In this document: positions 21,732 to 22,300 of the stretch, one piece after another | How the letters are laid out: every line of letters starts with the position of its first letter | How positions within the stretch are numbered: the stretch's first letter is position 1 | The notes under the pieces: model-generated | Seen by the model: the letters and a program-made list of their open reading frames with translations, nothing else | Databases searched by the model: none | Told to the model about the DNA's origin: nothing | Assembly (NCBI GenBank): GCA_013415575.1 | Contig: JAAEES010000003.1 | Coordinates: forward strand, 1 to 22,300 | Length of the DNA: 22,300 nucleotides | Source of the DNA: Methanomicrobiales archaeon | Lineage (GTDB): Archaea > Halobacteriota > Methanomicrobia > Methanomicrobiales > Methanospirillaceae | Direction: 5' to 3' | Made by a program: the position numbers and the translations under genes

Positions 21732-21890
21732 ATGCCGAATGGAGGACCCGGGATGGGGATGCAGCGGAGGGGTATGCCCGTTGAGGCCTGTATCTGCCCG
21801 AACTGCAAGAAAGAGTATCCAAAAACACGGGGGACTCCCTGCCGGAGTCAGACCTGTCCGGATTGTAATATTCCCCTCATGGGGAAATAG
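21732..21890 (+). CDS. 52-residue zinc-ribbon/rubredoxin-like small protein
   Basis: A small protein read directly from the DNA. After a Gly/Met-rich start (MPNGGPGMGMQRRGM) comes ACICPNCKKEYPKTRGTPC and TCPDCNIPLMGK before the TAG at 21888. The C-x-C-P-x-C and C-P-x-C knuckles are those of zinc ribbons or rubredoxin-like metal sites. I do not recognise the family. GGTGAT four bases before the ATG at 21732 and a well-placed TATA box (21693-21700) support it as a genuine gene. ATG 21753 is an alternative start, which would remove seven residues without affecting the knuckles. Confidence 0.7.
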   Translation: MPNGGPGMGMQRRGMPVEACICPNCKKEYPKTRGTPCRSQTCPDCNIPLMGK

Positions 21891-21990
21891 CCTTATTTTG
21901 ACCTGGATCTGATTCTGCTTCCCCGCTCATATTCCTGCTCACAGAAGGTGGTGACACCGAATCACTGATTTCGTCCGGAAAATAAGTAAA

Positions 21991-22300
21991 TTATTCCGCC
22001 CGCAACGCCTCAATCGGGTCAAGGTTTGAGGCCCTCCATGCGGGATACACTCCTGATACCACACAGATGATAACTCCGATGAGCATTGCGGAGGGCACAT
22101 AGATGAGGCTGGCAGGGGCGAGGAAATACTCCGTACTACCGACCATCGCAAGAACCACCACCCAGCCGATTGCGACGCTCATCGCTGCTCCGATCACTGC
22201 CCCGATAATTCCGAGGATTCCCGCCTCATAGATGAACATCTTCCGGATCTCTGTCCTCTGGGTACCGATGCTCCGGAGAATTCCGATCTCCCGGATCCGC
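21991..22300 (-). CDS. MacB/FtsX-family ABC permease, C-terminal part (cut by window edge)
   Basis: The last 102 residues of an ABC permease; the gene runs off the right edge. The sequence opens REIGILRSIGTQRTEIRKMF, the classic loop of MacB/LolC/FtsX-type permeases, then IYEAGILGIIGAVIGAAMSVAIG (membrane segment), VPSAMLIGVIICVVSGVYPAWRAS (last membrane segment), and the very typical C-terminus NLDPIEALRAE. Family members work with an ATPase in lipoprotein export, peptide or macrolide efflux, or cell-envelope functions. An ATPase gene and the N-terminal part should lie to the right. GC content and style match the neighbours. Confidence 0.92.
   Translation of the reverse strand, partial: RIREIGILRSIGTQRTEIRKMFIYEAGILGIIGAVIGAAMSVAIGWVVVLAMVGSTEYFLAPASLIYVPSAMLIGVIICVVSGVYPAWRASNLDPIEALRAE

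Noticed and set aside
1..22300. CRISPR arrays, insertion sequences, prophage or integrase genes
   Set aside because: No regularly spaced direct repeats, transposase motifs, terminal inverted repeats or attachment sites were seen; the only strong direct repeat is the coding rubredoxin duplication.

Overview
The window looks like a stretch of chromosome from a methanogenic archaeon, most likely Methanomicrobiales or a close relative. The evidence is a form III RuBisCO, a DUF2769 Cys-rich protein, flavoproteins with the compact cysteine motif of methanogen iron-sulfur flavoproteins (Isf), a family 4 Fe-S uracil-DNA glycosylase, many small YkgJ/rubredoxin-type proteins, archaeal TATA boxes 20-40 nt before start codons, and frequent short or absent leaders. 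The DNA is moderately GC-rich and densely coded on both strands. I see no rRNA, tRNA, CRISPR array or insertion sequence, and no gene-free stretch longer than about 250 bases.

Layout. 1-972 (minus): universal-stress-like protein followed by an SLC13/ArsB-type permease cut by the left edge. 1214-1810 (plus): SAM methyltransferase, overlapped tail-to-tail by a two-gene minus-strand unit (1673-3645) of an SMC/OLD-like ATPase and a TOPRIM protein, which resembles split ATPase-nuclease defence modules. 3733-5449: ABC-2 exporter pair. 5504-5926: double CBS protein. 6037-10429: two Isf-like flavoproteins, a SemiSWEET overlapping an Acg-type nitroreductase, and a GntP-like permease. 10681-12680: CorC/HlyC membrane protein and uracil-DNA glycosylase. 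12733-14431: TMEM175-like channel, DUF2769 protein and isochorismatase-fold hydrolase. 14593-15555: two tandem TrmO/TsaA-like genes. 15599-17563: a pyruvate-oxidase/acetolactate-synthase-type ThDP enzyme carrying two tandem rubredoxin domains at its N-terminus. 17654-20159: two YkgJ-family proteins, a PNPOx-like flavoprotein and two unknown small proteins. 20235-21527: form III RuBisCO, apparently co-transcribed with the second ykgJ. 21732-21890: a 52-residue double-knuckle protein. 21991-22300: C-terminal end of a MacB/FtsX-type permease.

The genes are mostly single units or two-gene operons rather than one pathway. A shared theme is redox and metal chemistry: flavin, Fe-S, rubredoxin and Cys-cluster proteins make up more than a third of the genes. 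The points most worth attention are: (1) the di-rubredoxin-ThDP fusion, with a 39-bp near-perfect inverted repeat overlapping its predicted transcription start; (2) three promoters (10.6, 13.4 and 21.7 kb) that share CCGGNCCGTC directly after the TATA box; (3) the second ykgJ, whose essential cysteine motif lies upstream of every ATG/GTG/TTG but behind a strong Shine-Dalgarno and a CTG codon; (4) the ATPase-TOPRIM pair with its antisense C-terminal tail.
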